Assembly: GCF_000718135.1 (NCBI RefSeq)
Contig: NZ_JOEM01000033.1
Span: forward strand, 1-46,674
Reading direction: 5' to 3'
From: Streptomyces cyaneofuscatus
GTDB lineage: Bacteria > Actinomycetota > Actinomycetes > Streptomycetales > Streptomycetaceae
DNA length: 46,674 nucleotides
Part shown: one piece after another, positions 34,101 to 45,657 of the stretch
Layout of the letters: each line of letters starts with the position of its first letter
How positions within the stretch are numbered: position 1 is the stretch's first letter
The notes under the pieces: model-generated
Seen by the model: only the letters and a program-made list of their open reading frames with translations
What the model was told of the DNA's origin: nothing
The model's database searches: none
Position numbers and translations under genes: made by a program

Positions 34101-34298
34101 GGCGTCGGCGGGCGGGGTGTTGCCGAGCGGCACCTCGCCCTCGAAGCGGTCGATGAGCACGGGGGCCGGGTCGTCGGCGGCGGCCTGGCTGGGCGCGGCG
34201 CCGGCGAGCAGGGTGGCCAGGACCGCGGCGGCGGCCAGGGCGGCTGTCGCGGGTCTGCTTCTGCCCTTGCGGGGGCGGGGGTGCGGGGTGGGAGGCAT
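31200..34298 (-). CDS. Secreted multidomain GH3 beta-glucosidase/exo-glucanase
   Basis: 1032 residues. The signal peptide is residues 1-40. Domains in order: a CBM11/CIA30-like beta-sandwich (about 45-205, IDRFEGEVPLG to FALDAVELYG), a Calx-beta-like domain (about 210-310, GGTAVAGKDYTPVTGSHTFPAGT), the GH3 N domain with nucleophile Asp642 in GFVISDWQ, the GH3 C domain, and a helical C-terminal extension (about 960-1032). It resembles exo-beta-glucanases that take glucose from beta-1,3/1,4-glucans. ATG 34298 has no Shine-Dalgarno: TGAGAGCGCTCTCA ends 2 bp upstream, so the operator occupies the site where a leader would be. Last gene of the sugar cluster, 132 bp after GH1. Confidence 0.9.
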   Translation of the reverse strand: MPPTPHPRPRKGRSRPATAALAAAAVLATLLAGAAPSQAAADDPAPVLIDRFEGEVPLGNTPPADAIFTWGGDADDHPQLKLAERADAPEGEKVLEGSYDISAWGGFSHEFAVDTPPQNWTAHQGIRFWWYGQNTAPLPPGSGKRINFEIKDGGANGGASELWTTSFTDDWEGWQLVEIPFADFVYRADYQPVGGIDQILGLNEMWGYAFTMPGGAPGSFALDAVELYGKADPALTASVVTDTAVRPVKNGASADVTLSVATTGSVPTEEPITVTYATKGGTAVAGKDYTPVTGSHTFPAGTASGTTHKVTVRTAKASKPAEAKTIPLELTVTGAKAPKENPQVVIDAHGLPYQNAKLPVKQRVADLLARMSPAEKAGQMTQAERNALRAPGDIAAYDLGSLLSGGGSVPTPNTAAAWAKMVDAYQLRAQATRFQIPLIYGVDAVHGHNNVVGATIMPHNIGIGAGRDPKSAEKTGAITAKEVRSTGVPWDFAPCVCVTRDERWGRSYEAFGEDPALVEAMETVIQGMQGAPSGKDLHRNDKVLGSAKHFVGDGGTEYGSATTGSYTIDQGITKVTRQELEAVHLSPFAESVKRGVGTIMPSYSSLDILGDDQGPVKMHANAEMINGVLKDRMGFEGFVISDWQAIDQIPGDYPSDVRTSINAGLDMIMVPTAYQEFTKTLKEEVAAGRISQARIDDAVSRILTQKFRLGLFEKPYADTTHLSKVGSAEHRAVAREAVAKSQVLLKNEGAVLPLKPNQKVYVAGSNADDIGNQAGGWTISWQGSSGKTTPGTTILEGMKKAAKTPESVTYSKDASAATDGHDVGVVVVGETPYAEGIGDVGNGHDLELTAADKAAVEKVCAAMKCAVLIVSGRPQLIGDQLGKINALVASWLPGSEGDGVADVLYGKRAFTGQLPVTWPKSEAQLPINVGDTTYDPQFPYGWGLTTLKKPPVGGELTLAALAVAAQVAEKAKLGKTPAGKAIVDQARLLVQQKIDGKFGQSVSKPFAEADHLLLKGDLTGAVAKLRTAYRAA

Positions 34299-34300
34299 TT

Positions 34301-34314
34301 TGAGAGCGCTCTCA
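34301..34314. promoter_or_regulatory. LacI-type operator TGAGAGCGCTCTCA (copy 2)
   Basis: Identical to 4506-4519 and to its TTTTGAGAG flank. It lies 2 bp upstream of the GH3 ATG. A repressor bound here would block initiation directly if transcription starts at the ATG. Confidence 0.75.
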
Positions 34315-34430
34315 TCTTGGGGACGGGTGGGCCGAACGGTGTTATGGATCAGTGGTGTTGGCGCAGCGCGCGGTGGAGTCCCGGAGTGAGCACGGATGTT
34401 ACCGCCGCTCGTCCGAGATGGGCCGGGATG

Positions 34431-35843
<1,413 letters not shown>

Positions 35844-35888
35844 CCGGTCTCCGTTACGTAGGGGCCTGGTCAGGTGGGGGCCGCAGGG

Positions 35889-36880
<992 letters not shown>

Positions 36881-36884
<4 letters not shown>

Positions 36885-37891
36885 GGGCGCGGCTCCTTGC
36901 TGCTGTGCTCGGGATGGCCCGCGCCCGTGCCGGGGGCCCTGCGGGCGACGGGGGTGAAGCCGACGCGCATCTTCACCTTCCGGGAGGAGCCGGTGGCGGT
37001 GCGCAGGCGCGGGTTGACGAACTCGTCGATGCCGAAGTTGATCAGGGCGAGTGCGGTGCCCAGCAGGGCGATGCAGAGGCCGGCGGGGACGAACCACCAC
37101 CAGGCGCCCTGGGCGAGGGCCTGGTTGGACTGGGCCCAGAAGAGGACCGTGCCCCAGTTCCAGTGCGAGATGTCCGCGACGCCGATGAAGGCGAGGGTGA
37201 TCTCGGTGAGGACGGCGAAGATGACCGTGCCGACGAAGCCGGAGGCGATGACGGCCGTGAGGTTCGGCATGATCTCGAAGAGGATGATCCGCCAGGTCGA
37301 CTCGCCGGTGGCGCGGGCGGCCTCCACGTAGTCGCGGCGGCGCAGCGAGAGCGTCTGGGCGCGCAGGATGCGCGATCCCCAGGCCCAGGAGGTCAGGGCG
37401 ATGGCGAAGGCGATGAGCAGATCGCCGGTGTCGGGGACGAAGCTCGCGACGATGATGATCAGCGGGAGTCCGGGCAGCACCAGGAAGATGTTGGCGAGCG
37501 CGGAGAGGATCTCGTCGACGGCCCCGCCGATGAAGCCGGCGGTGACCCCGATGAGGACCGAGAGCACGGTGGCGATGACCGCCGCGACGAACCCGACGAT
37601 CAGGACGCCCCGGGTGCCCACGAGGATCTGGGAGAGGACGTCCTGCCCGGTGTGGGTGGTGCCGAACCAGTGGGCGCCGGAGGGCGGTTGGAGGAGCTGG
37701 TCGCTCATCGCGTCGGGGTCGTACGGGGCGATCCACGGGCCGATCACGGCGAGCAGGACGAAGAACCCGAGCATGAGCAGCCCGGTACGGGTCTTGCCCC
37801 CGCGCAGGAACCGGAGGCGGGCCCGGCGGGTGGGCGCCTCGGGTGCGGGCGCGCCGTCCAGGACGGCGACATCGGTGGCGGTGATGGACAT
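36881..37891 (-). CDS. Opp/Dpp-type ABC permease (DppC-like)
   Basis: 336 residues: a cytoplasmic N-terminus, a TM helix (LLMLGFFVLLAVIGPWIAPYDPDA) and periplasmic loop, then a BPD_transp_1 core with the ATPase-contact EAA loop EAARATGESTWRIILFEIMPN. The domain ends near residue 290 and a basic, Pro/Gly-rich tail follows. It starts 6 bp after the DppB-like permease and overlaps the downstream ATPase. Confidence 0.9.
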
Positions 37892-37897
37892 GGGGAC

Positions 37898-38874
37898 CTA
37901 CGCCTCCTTCCGGGTGCGGGGGTCGAGGGCGGCGTAGACGAGGTCGGCGAGGAGGTTCGCGGCCAGGACGGAGAGCGTGATGATCAGGAAGACGCCCTGC
38001 ATCAGCGGGTAGTCCTTGGCGCCGACCGCCTGGAGCAGCTGGAAGCCGATGCCCGGGTAGGTGAAGACCATCTCGACCAGCAGCGTGCCACCGACGATGA
38101 AGCCGAGGGAGAGCGCGAAGCCGGAGATGTTGGGGAGGACCGCGTTGCGGGCCGCGTAGCCGAACATCACGCGCCGCTCGGAGAGCCCCTTGGCCTGCGC
38201 CACCATCACGTAGTCCTCTGAGGAGACGGTGACCATCATGTTCCGCATGCCGAGGATCCAGCCGGCCACCGCGCTCAGCACGATCGTCACGCCGGGCAGG
38301 AACGCGTGGTAGAGCGCGCTGGAGATGAACGGCCAGTCGAAGGCCGGGACGAGGCTGTTGTCGTAACCGCCGGAGTTCGGGAAGAGGGACCACTTCTCCG
38401 CGAACAGGGCGATGGCGATGAGGCCGAGCCAGAAGTAGGGGATGGAGGAGATGAACGTGGTGACCGGCAGCAGTCCGTCCAGCCAGGAGCCGCGCTTCCA
38501 GCCGCTGTAGACGCCGATGCCGGTGCCAAGGACGAAGCTGAGCAGCGTGGTGACGCCGACCAGGGCGAGCGTCCACGGGAGCGACTGGACGATCACCTCG
38601 CTGACCGGGGTCGGGAAGAAGGTGAAGGAGAGACCGAGGTCGCCGTCGAGGAGGTGGGCCCAGTAGTCGGTGTACTGCTGCCAGAGCGACTGCTGCTCGT
38701 CGAGGCCGAAGAGGGCCTTGAGGGAGTTGATGGCGTTGGTGTCGAGCTGGCCCTGGTAGCGGCTGAGAAGCGCCTGGACGGGGTCGCCGGGCATGAGGCG
38801 CGGGATGAGGAAGTTGATGGTGATGGCGGCCCAGGCGGTGACGGCGTAGAACGCGAGCCGTTGGAGGAGGTACT

Positions 38875-38878
<4 letters not shown>
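37898..38878 (-). CDS. Opp/Dpp-type ABC permease (DppB-like)
   Basis: 326 residues. I chose GTG 38878 over the longer frame because AAGGAGG lies 6 nt upstream and it overlaps the ATPase stop as GTGA. Features: [32 protein letters not shown] (the typical first helix), GLSFTFF, EAA loop [26 protein letters not shown], and a C-terminus at [12 protein letters not shown]. It pairs with the DppC-like subunit. Confidence 0.9.
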
Positions 38879-39978
<1,100 letters not shown>

Positions 39979-39997
39979 GGCCGGTTCTTCCCCGTAC

Positions 39998-41677
39998 TTA
40001 CTTGGCGGGCGTGAGGTTCAGCACGATCTCCAGCGCGCTGGGCTGGGTGTGCTGCGGCGGGGCGTAGGGGTTGGCCTCGGTGGGCCAGCCGATCCAGTTC
40101 TTCGTGGAGTACTCGGCGCCGATGGGCGCGGCGGCCGTCGGGATGACGGGGGCCTGCTCGACGAAGATCTTCTGGAGGGTGTGGAGCGCCTTGGTGCGGG
40201 TGGACTCGTCCTTGGCGTTGGCGTACTCCTTGAGAGCGGTGGTCGCCTCGTCGTTCTTGAAGCGGCCGAAGTTGCCCAGCTGGGAGCTCTTGCCGATGGG
40301 CTGGAGCAGCGCACCGTCCATGACGTTCTGGTACATGTCGTACGGGGTGGCGCCGCTGTTGGTCCAGTGCAGGGTGGCGTCGAAGTTGCCGTTGGCGACG
40401 TCCACGCCCCAGGCCTCGGCGGTCTGGGTCTTGACCTTGGCCTCGATGCCGAGCTGCTTGATGTTGTCCTTGATGATCGCGAGGCCGGTGATGTAGTCGT
40501 TCCAGCCGGCCGGGTCGGTGAAGGTGAGCGTCACCGGCTTGCCGGACGGGTCCTTGAGCACGCCGCCGCTGAGCTTGAAGCCGGCGTCCGCGAGCAGCTT
40601 CTTCGCCCCGGCGACATCGGGCTTGGTGTTGGCGCCCTGGTACTCGGGGGCGAGGAAGGGCTCGCCGGCGGGGAGCGGGATGCCGGTCGGGTTGGTGATC
40701 TCCGGGTAGAGCGTGGCCTGGGCCTGGATGTGGATGGCCTTGCGGTCGACGACCATCGCCATCGCCTTGCGCAGCGCCGGGTTGTCGAAGGGCTTGCGGG
40801 CGGTGTTGAACCAGAGGCCGTGGATGCCGAGGCCGGAGGGGAACCACAGCTTGTGGTTCTTGGGGTCCTTGTCGATGAAGAGCTGCTTGTGGTTGGGCAT
40901 GAAGACGAAGGACCACTCGACCTTGCCGGTGGCCAGCGCGGTGGTGGCGGCGCTGTTGTCGTTGTACGCGGTGTAGCGCAGCTCCTTGACCTTGGTCTTG
41001 CCGTTCCAGTAGCTCGGCGTGGCGATCAGGGTGGTGGTCTGCGGGGTGAACGTCTTGAGCTTGTACGGGCCGGAGCCGACGGGCGTGCGGTTGGGCCAGG
41101 TCTCCGGGTTCTCGACCTTCTCCCAGATGTGCTTGGGCACGATGAAGGTCTGGATGATCTTGTTCTGGTTGACGAACTGGGACTCCTTGAAGGTCAGGAC
41201 GACCTTCCCGTCCTCGACCGCGATCCCGTCGAAGGGGATGCCGTTGCCGTTGAGCGCCGGGTGCTTCTTCAAGAGGTTGAAGGTGTACTCCACGTCGGCC
41301 GCCGTCAGGGGCTTGCCGTCGGCCCACTTCGCCCGGGAGTCCAGGGTGAAGGTGACCTTGGTGAAGTTGGACTCCCACTCCCAGTCGGTGGCGAGCCAGG
41401 GGTCCGCCTTGTCGGTGGGCTTGATCATGTTCGTCATGGCCAGCGGCTCGTAGATCATGTACCGGTAGCCGAGGGTGGCGCCCGCCGAGGTGTTGAGGAA
41501 CGGGTTGCTGTTGTTGGTCTGCGGCCCGTCCGGCTTGCCGAGGGTCAGTACGCCGGTGGCGCCGCTGCCACCGCCCTTGTTGGCACCCGAGTTGGCGTTC
41601 GAGCACCCGGCGGCGAGGGCGATCACGACGGTGGCTGCGGCGACCGCTCTGAGCGTGGTGCGACGGCGTGACGACAT
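39998..41677 (-). CDS. Family-5 substrate-binding lipoprotein, probably for oligosaccharides
   Basis: 559 residues; RBS GGAG. Lipobox LAAGC with Cys25, then a Gly/Ser linker. SBP_bac_5 hallmarks include [53 protein letters not shown], and [29 protein letters not shown]. Most family-5 proteins bind peptides, but a branch (e.g. Thermotoga/Pyrococcus CbtA) binds cello- and other oligosaccharides. Here the LacI, GH1 and GH3 neighbours strongly favour sugar binding. No operator lies in the 85-bp gap to lacI, so it depends on the lacI promoter. Confidence 0.88.
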   Translation of the reverse strand: MSSRRRTTLRAVAAATVVIALAAGCSNANSGANKGGGSGATGVLTLGKPDGPQTNNSNPFLNTSAGATLGYRYMIYEPLAMTNMIKPTDKADPWLATDWEWESNFTKVTFTLDSRAKWADGKPLTAADVEYTFNLLKKHPALNGNGIPFDGIAVEDGKVVLTFKESQFVNQNKIIQTFIVPKHIWEKVENPETWPNRTPVGSGPYKLKTFTPQTTTLIATPSYWNGKTKVKELRYTAYNDNSAATTALATGKVEWSFVFMPNHKQLFIDKDPKNHKLWFPSGLGIHGLWFNTARKPFDNPALRKAMAMVVDRKAIHIQAQATLYPEITNPTGIPLPAGEPFLAPEYQGANTKPDVAGAKKLLADAGFKLSGGVLKDPSGKPVTLTFTDPAGWNDYITGLAIIKDNIKQLGIEAKVKTQTAEAWGVDVANGNFDATLHWTNSGATPYDMYQNVMDGALLQPIGKSSQLGNFGRFKNDEATTALKEYANAKDESTRTKALHTLQKIFVEQAPVIPTAAAPIGAEYSTKNWIGWPTEANPYAPPQHTQPSALEIVLNLTPAK

Positions 41678-41762
41678 GGCGACTCCAGGAAAGGGCTGCC
41701 GGGTCGGGGCGATCCGGCGGGCGGAAGGGGTGAGGCGGGGCGCGGCCGGGCGGCCGGGTCCG

Positions 41763-42737
41763 TCACGGCGCCGAGTGGCGCACGACCAGTTCGGTGGGCA
41801 GCACGGCCGGGCCGTCCGGTACGGGCGTGCCGCCGAGGTGGGAGAGCATCATCCGGGCGGCCGTCTCACCCATGCGGCGGGTGGGCTGGCGCACGGTGGT
41901 GAGGGGCGGTTCGGTGTGTTCGGCCATCGGGATGTCGTCGAAGCCGACGACCGCGACATCGTCGGGGACCCGGCGCCCGGCGGCACGGAGGGCCCGCAGC
42001 ACGCCGGCCGCGCTGATGTCGTTGTGCGCGAAGACGGAGTCGAACGCGACGCCCCGGGCGAGGAGTTCCTCCATGGCCAGGCGGCCGCCGAGTTCGGTGA
42101 AGTCCCCTTCGACGACACGGACGTCGGGCAGGACCGAGCGGAATCCGCCGAGCCGGTCCCGTACGCAGCCGAAGTGCTGGGGGCCGGTGAGGACGACGGG
42201 CCTGGAGCGTCCGGCGGCGAGCAGGTGGCGGGCCGCCGACGCTCCTCCCTCGTGGTTGGTGGTCACGACGGAGGGGAATTCGGGGTGGTGGCCGCGGTCG
42301 TCGATGAGCACGATCGGCAGGCCGTCACGGTGCAGGGCGGTGAGGTGGCCGAGGGTGTTCTCCGGCTCCACGACGACGAGCCCGTCGAAGGCGCGCGCGG
42401 TCACCTGGGTGGTGAAGCGCTGGACGGACTCGGCGCCCCGGTTGCAGGTGAACAGCAGCAGCCCGTAGTCGGCGGCCTCGACGGTGTCGACGACCCCCTG
42501 GAGCAGTTCGCCCATCCACGGCCAGGTCAGCGAGGGGACCAGCATGCCGACGGTACGGCTGGAGCCACGGGCCAGGCCCACCGCTCCGGAGCTGGGCACA
42601 TAGCCGAGCTGTGCGATCACTTCACGAACGCGGGCGGCGGTGGAACCGTCCACCTCGCCCTTGGTGTTGATGACCCGCGACACGGTCGTCTTGCTGACGC
42701 CGGCCTCACGGGCGACGTCGGCGATGGTGACGCGCAT
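41763..42737 (-). CDS. LacI-family repressor of the oligosaccharide locus
   Basis: 324 residues from ATG 42737 with GGAGG 5 nt upstream; an upstream start (42800) would add 21 non-conserved residues. The HTH reads VTIADVAREAGVSKTTVSRVINTKGEVDG, with hinge region GYVPSSGAVGLARG. The sugar-binding domain runs from RTVGMLVPSLTWPWMGELLQG to the C-terminus, with FAHNDISAAGVLRALRAAGRRVPDDVAVVGFDDIPMAEHTEPPLTTV. First gene of the operon. A perfect palindrome lies between its promoter and start codon, so it is probably autoregulated. Confidence 0.92.
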   Translation of the reverse strand: MRVTIADVAREAGVSKTTVSRVINTKGEVDGSTAARVREVIAQLGYVPSSGAVGLARGSSRTVGMLVPSLTWPWMGELLQGVVDTVEAADYGLLLFTCNRGAESVQRFTTQVTARAFDGLVVVEPENTLGHLTALHRDGLPIVLIDDRGHHPEFPSVVTTNHEGGASAARHLLAAGRSRPVVLTGPQHFGCVRDRLGGFRSVLPDVRVVEGDFTELGGRLAMEELLARGVAFDSVFAHNDISAAGVLRALRAAGRRVPDDVAVVGFDDIPMAEHTEPPLTTVRQPTRRMGETAARMMLSHLGGTPVPDGPAVLPTELVVRHSAP

Positions 42738-42816
42738 CTGGGCCTCCGTTGGACCAGGCAGGGGCGGGCTGAGCAGAGCTGGGGCAGGGCTGCGGGACAC
42801 AGGGGGACCGACGTGT

Positions 42817-42844
42817 CCGGTACCGGTTCCGGAACCGGTACCGG
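42817..42844. promoter_or_regulatory. 28-bp perfect palindrome, probable LacI operator
   Basis: The left half CCGGTACCGGTTCC is followed exactly by its reverse complement. The central CG and paired GGTT/AACC arms suit a LacI-type dimer. On the minus strand it occupies about +6 to +33 from the predicted start, 80 bp before the lacI ATG. Confidence 0.75.
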
Positions 42845-42856
42845 CGTTGCGGCAGG

Positions 42857-42885
42857 AGTTAACCCCGCCGACACAGGGGCGTCAA
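42857..42885 (-). promoter_or_regulatory. Predicted lacI-operon promoter
   Basis: On the minus strand TTGACG (42880-42885), a 17-bp spacer and TTAACT (42857-42862). Transcription would begin near 42850, placing the palindrome at the start of the message. Confidence 0.6.
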
Positions 42886-42940
42886 TACTTCACACCGAGA
42901 TTGGTCCGGACCCATCTGCTGACCAGGCAGGGCACGTTGT

Positions 42941-42959
42941 GCGTTCACCTCTTGAACGC
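42941..42959. promoter_or_regulatory. Inverted repeat GCGTTCA-N5-TGAACGC
   Basis: Perfect 7-bp arms immediately beside the cimA terminator, upstream of the lacI promoter. Could be a second regulator's site. Confidence 0.35.
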
Positions 42960-42998
42960 GCGAGAGCCGCCGTCCCAGATGGGGCGGCGGCTCTCGCG
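42959..42998. terminator. Terminator after cimA
   Basis: CGCGAGAGCCGCCGTCCC and GGGGCGGCGGCTCTCGCG form an 18-bp stem with one G-U pair and a 4-nt AGAT loop, 28 bp after the cimA stop. It insulates the lacI promoter. Confidence 0.75.
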
Positions 42999-43025
42999 GG
43001 CCTCTCGTGGGCGGACCGGAGGGGG

Positions 43026-44633
43026 CTACTCGGTGGGCTCCACGCCCGCGCGCAGCAGCCCGTAGGTGTACGCGTCCTCCAGCGCCTGCCAGGACGCGGC
43101 GATGACGTTCTCGGCGACCCCCACGGTGGCCCAGTCGGCGTCGCCGTCGCCCGTGGTGATCAGGACCCGGGTGGTGGACTCGGTGCCCGTACGGCCCTCC
43201 AGGATGCGGACCTTGTAGTCGACCAGCTCCAGCTTGGCCAGCTGCGGGTAGATCCGCTCCAGGGCGACGCGCAGGGCCCGGTCCAGGGCGTTGACCGGGC
43301 CGTTGCCCTCAGCGGTGGCGACGATGCGCTCGCCCTTGGCCCAGAGCTTCACGGTGGCCTCGTTGGCGTGGGTGCCGTCGGGGCGGTCCTCGACGATCGC
43401 CCGCCAGGACTCCGTACGGAAGTAGCGCCGGGCCCTGCCCTCCACCTCGCCGCGGAGCAGGAGTTCGAAGGAGGCGTCGGCGGCCTCGTAGGTGTAGCCC
43501 TGGAGTTCGCGCTCCTTGACCCGCTCCACGACCCGGCCCACCAGGGCGCGGTCGTCGCCGAGGTCGACGCCGAGCTCCTTGCCCTTCAGCTCGATGGAGG
43601 CGCGGCCCGCCATGTCGGAGACCAGCATCCGCATGGTGTTGCCGACCAGCTCGGGGTCGATGTGCTGGTACAGGTCCGGGTCGACCTTGATCGCGGAGGC
43701 GTGCAGCCCGGCCTTGTGGGCGAAGGCCGAGACACCGACGTACGGCTGGTGGGTCGAGGGGGTCAGGTTGACGACCTCGGCGATCGCGTGCGAGATCCGG
43801 GTCATCTCGGCGAGCGCGCCCTCGGGCAGCACCGTCATGCCGTACTTGAGTTCCAGGGCGGCGACGACGGGGAAGAGGTTGGCGTTGCCGACCCGCTCGC
43901 CGTAGCCGTTGGCCGTGCACTGGACGTGGGTGGCGCCGGCGTCCACGGCGGCCAGGGTGTTCGCGACCGCGCAGCCGGTGTCGTCCTGGGCGTGGATGCC
44001 GAGCCGGGCGCCGGTGTCCGCGATGACGGTGGAGACGACGGCCTGGACCTGGGCGGGGAGCATGCCGCCGTTGGTGTCGCAGAGGATGACGACCTCGGCG
44101 CCCGCCTCGTACGCGGTACGGACCACGGACTTGGCGTACTCGGCGTTCGCCCGGTATCCGTCGAAGAAGTGCTCGCAGTCCACGAAGACCCTGCGCCCCT
44201 GTTCGCGCAGGTGGGAGACGGTGTCGCGGACCATCTCCAGGTTCTCGTCCAGCGAGGTGCGCAGGGCCAGCTCGACATGGCGGTCGTGCGCCTTGGCGAC
44301 CAGCGTGATCACCGGGGCGCCGGAGTTCAGGAGCGCCTGCACCTGGGGGTCCTCGGCCGCGCTGCCGCCGGCTCTGCGGGTCGCGCCGAACGCCACGAGC
44401 TGGGCGTTCTCGAATGCGATCTCCTGCTGGGCCCGGGCGAAGAACTCCGTGTCGCGCGGGTTGGCACCCGGCCAGCCGCCCTCGATGTACCCGACCCCGA
44501 AGGTGTCCAGGTGCCGGGCGATGGTCAGCTTGTCGGCGACCGTCAGGTTGATGCCCTCACGCTGAGCACCGTCGCGCAGTGTGGTGTCGAAGACATGGAA
44601 GCTGTCGTCGGTGGCGTTGGCCTTGGTGGTCAT
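43026..44633 (-). CDS. cimA: (R)-citramalate synthase
   Basis: 535 residues, in the HMGL-like/alpha-isopropylmalate synthase family, long form with a C-terminal LeuA dimer domain. The catalytic motifs are FDTTLRDGAQREGINLTVADK, VDCEHFFDGYRANAEYA and HAQDDTGCAVANTL, then NGYGERVGNANLFPVVAALEL. The enzyme condenses pyruvate and acetyl-CoA, opening a threonine-independent route to isoleucine via 2-oxobutyrate. ATG 44633 has GGAG 11 nt upstream; the longer open frame to 44876 is not supported. An attenuator-like leader precedes it. Separate from the sugar locus, from which a strong terminator divides it. Confidence 0.92.
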   Translation of the reverse strand: MTTKANATDDSFHVFDTTLRDGAQREGINLTVADKLTIARHLDTFGVGYIEGGWPGANPRDTEFFARAQQEIAFENAQLVAFGATRRAGGSAAEDPQVQALLNSGAPVITLVAKAHDRHVELALRTSLDENLEMVRDTVSHLREQGRRVFVDCEHFFDGYRANAEYAKSVVRTAYEAGAEVVILCDTNGGMLPAQVQAVVSTVIADTGARLGIHAQDDTGCAVANTLAAVDAGATHVQCTANGYGERVGNANLFPVVAALELKYGMTVLPEGALAEMTRISHAIAEVVNLTPSTHQPYVGVSAFAHKAGLHASAIKVDPDLYQHIDPELVGNTMRMLVSDMAGRASIELKGKELGVDLGDDRALVGRVVERVKERELQGYTYEAADASFELLLRGEVEGRARRYFRTESWRAIVEDRPDGTHANEATVKLWAKGERIVATAEGNGPVNALDRALRVALERIYPQLAKLELVDYKVRILEGRTGTESTTRVLITTGDGDADWATVGVAENVIAASWQALEDAYTYGLLRAGVEPTE

Positions 44634-44760
44634 GCTGATCTGACTCCTGTCGGATGAGTGGATCCGGACGGTCTGGCGCTGTTCGGGGAACCCGGAACAG
44701 CCCCCAGCTCCACTTGCCCCCATCATCCCGCGCGCTCCGCCCCGCCCGGGTGCGGGCCGG

Positions 44761-44792
44761 AAAACGAAAAAACCCCTCGCGGGTGCGAGAGG
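44761..44792 (-). terminator. Intrinsic terminator inside the cimA leader (attenuator candidate)
   Basis: On the minus strand CCTCTCGC, a 4-nt loop and GCGAGGGG fold into an 8-bp stem (one G-U pair). TTTTTT follows at once, then CGTTTT. A real U tract is uncommon in Streptomyces. It ends about 130 nt before the cimA start codon, so transcription must read through it. Confidence 0.65.
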
Positions 44793-44847
44793 TCTGCGCG
44801 CGGGTCTGGGGCACGATGGCCGCGCCGTACGTGGTGGTACGGGACGG

Positions 44848-44883
44848 TCACTGCGGACCGGCGCGCCTGCTGCCAATAATCAT
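44848..44883 (-). CDS. Possible cimA leader peptide MIIGSRRAGPQ
   Basis: An 11-codon ORF with two adjacent Ile codons (ATT ATT) directly after the ATG, ending 56 nt before the terminator hairpin. A CCGTAC-CACCAC-GTACGG hairpin lies between. Ribosome stalling at the rare ATT codons when Ile-tRNA is scarce could favour an antiterminator. The Shine-Dalgarno is weak. The rest of the 307-bp gap 44634-44940 has no gene. Confidence 0.45.
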   Translation of the reverse strand: MIIGSRRAGPQ

Positions 44884-44940
44884 GACGAACGAGGACACGG
44901 CAGAAGTCTCGCACAGTGACGCGTCCGTGACACCGGTGTC

Positions 44941-45588
44941 TCAGGATGCGGTCGTGACGCCGGTCGCATCACCCGGTCGCGGCCCCGGTGTCAGCGTCTC
45001 GTCCAGGAACTCCGCCGCCTGGGCGATCACCTGCTCCCGGCCCGTCCCCGGGATGCCGACCGTCACATGGACGCTAAACCCGTCCAGCAGCGCCCGCAGC
45101 CGGGCCGCGAACCGGTCGGCGTCCACCGCCCGGAACTCCCCGCGCGAGACCCCCTCGGCGAGCAGCGCCACCAGGTCCCGGTGCCAGGCCCCCTCGATGG
45201 CGGCCTGCCGGGCGCGGGCGTCGTCGTCCGCGTTCTGCGAGCGGCCCCAGACCTCCAGCCAGAGCGTCCAGTGCGGGTCGCGGTGGCCGGCGGGCAGGTA
45301 GAGCCCGATGTACGCGTCCAGCCGCTCGCGGGCGGTCCCCGGCTCGGCGAGGAGGGCGCGGCGCTCGGCCCCGAGGCGGTCCTCGCTCCACTCCAGGGTC
45401 CTCAGCAGCAGCTCGTCCTTGGTGCGGAAGTAGTAGAGCAGGTGCCCGCTGCTCATCCCCACCTCGCGCCCGAGCCCCGCCATGGTCAGCCCGTCGAGCC
45501 CGCGCGCGGCGATGGTGGCCATGGCGGCTGCGAGGACGTCCTCGCGGGGCGGGGCGGCGTGGTGGGTGCGGCGGGGGGCGGAGGGCAT
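44941..45588 (-). CDS. TetR-family regulator next to agmatine deiminase
   Basis: 215 residues. The HTH reads VLAAAMATIAARGLDGLTMAGLGREVGMSSGHLLYYFRTKDELLLRTLEWSEDR (residues about 18-70). The C-terminal domain has GLYLPAGHRDPHWTLWLEVWGRS, common in BetI/TetR_C_6-type regulators. It follows agmatine deiminase by 69 bp on the same strand, so it probably controls polyamine catabolism. Three direct repeats lie in that gap. Confidence 0.85.
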   Translation of the reverse strand: MPSAPRRTHHAAPPREDVLAAAMATIAARGLDGLTMAGLGREVGMSSGHLLYYFRTKDELLLRTLEWSEDRLGAERRALLAEPGTARERLDAYIGLYLPAGHRDPHWTLWLEVWGRSQNADDDARARQAAIEGAWHRDLVALLAEGVSRGEFRAVDADRFAARLRALLDGFSVHVTVGIPGTGREQVIAQAAEFLDETLTPGPRPGDATGVTTAS

Positions 45589-45598
45589 GGGCTGGCTC

Positions 45599-45652
45599 GG
45601 ACCTTCGGGGTGAGTCGGACCTTCGGGCTGAGTGGGACCTTCGGCTGCTGAC
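45599..45652. repeat. Three 18-bp direct repeats before the TetR gene
   Basis: GGACCTTCGGGGTGAGTC, GGACCTTCGGGCTGAGTG and GGACCTTCGGCTGCTGAC run head to tail in the gap between the deiminase stop (45658) and TetR ATG (45588). They could be regulator-binding iterons or simply a minisatellite. Confidence 0.75.
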
Positions 45653-45657
45653 CGGGT

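Noticed and set aside
41475..44657. 1060-residue plus-strand open frame
   Set aside because: Antisense of the binding protein, lacI and cimA; no recognisable motif.
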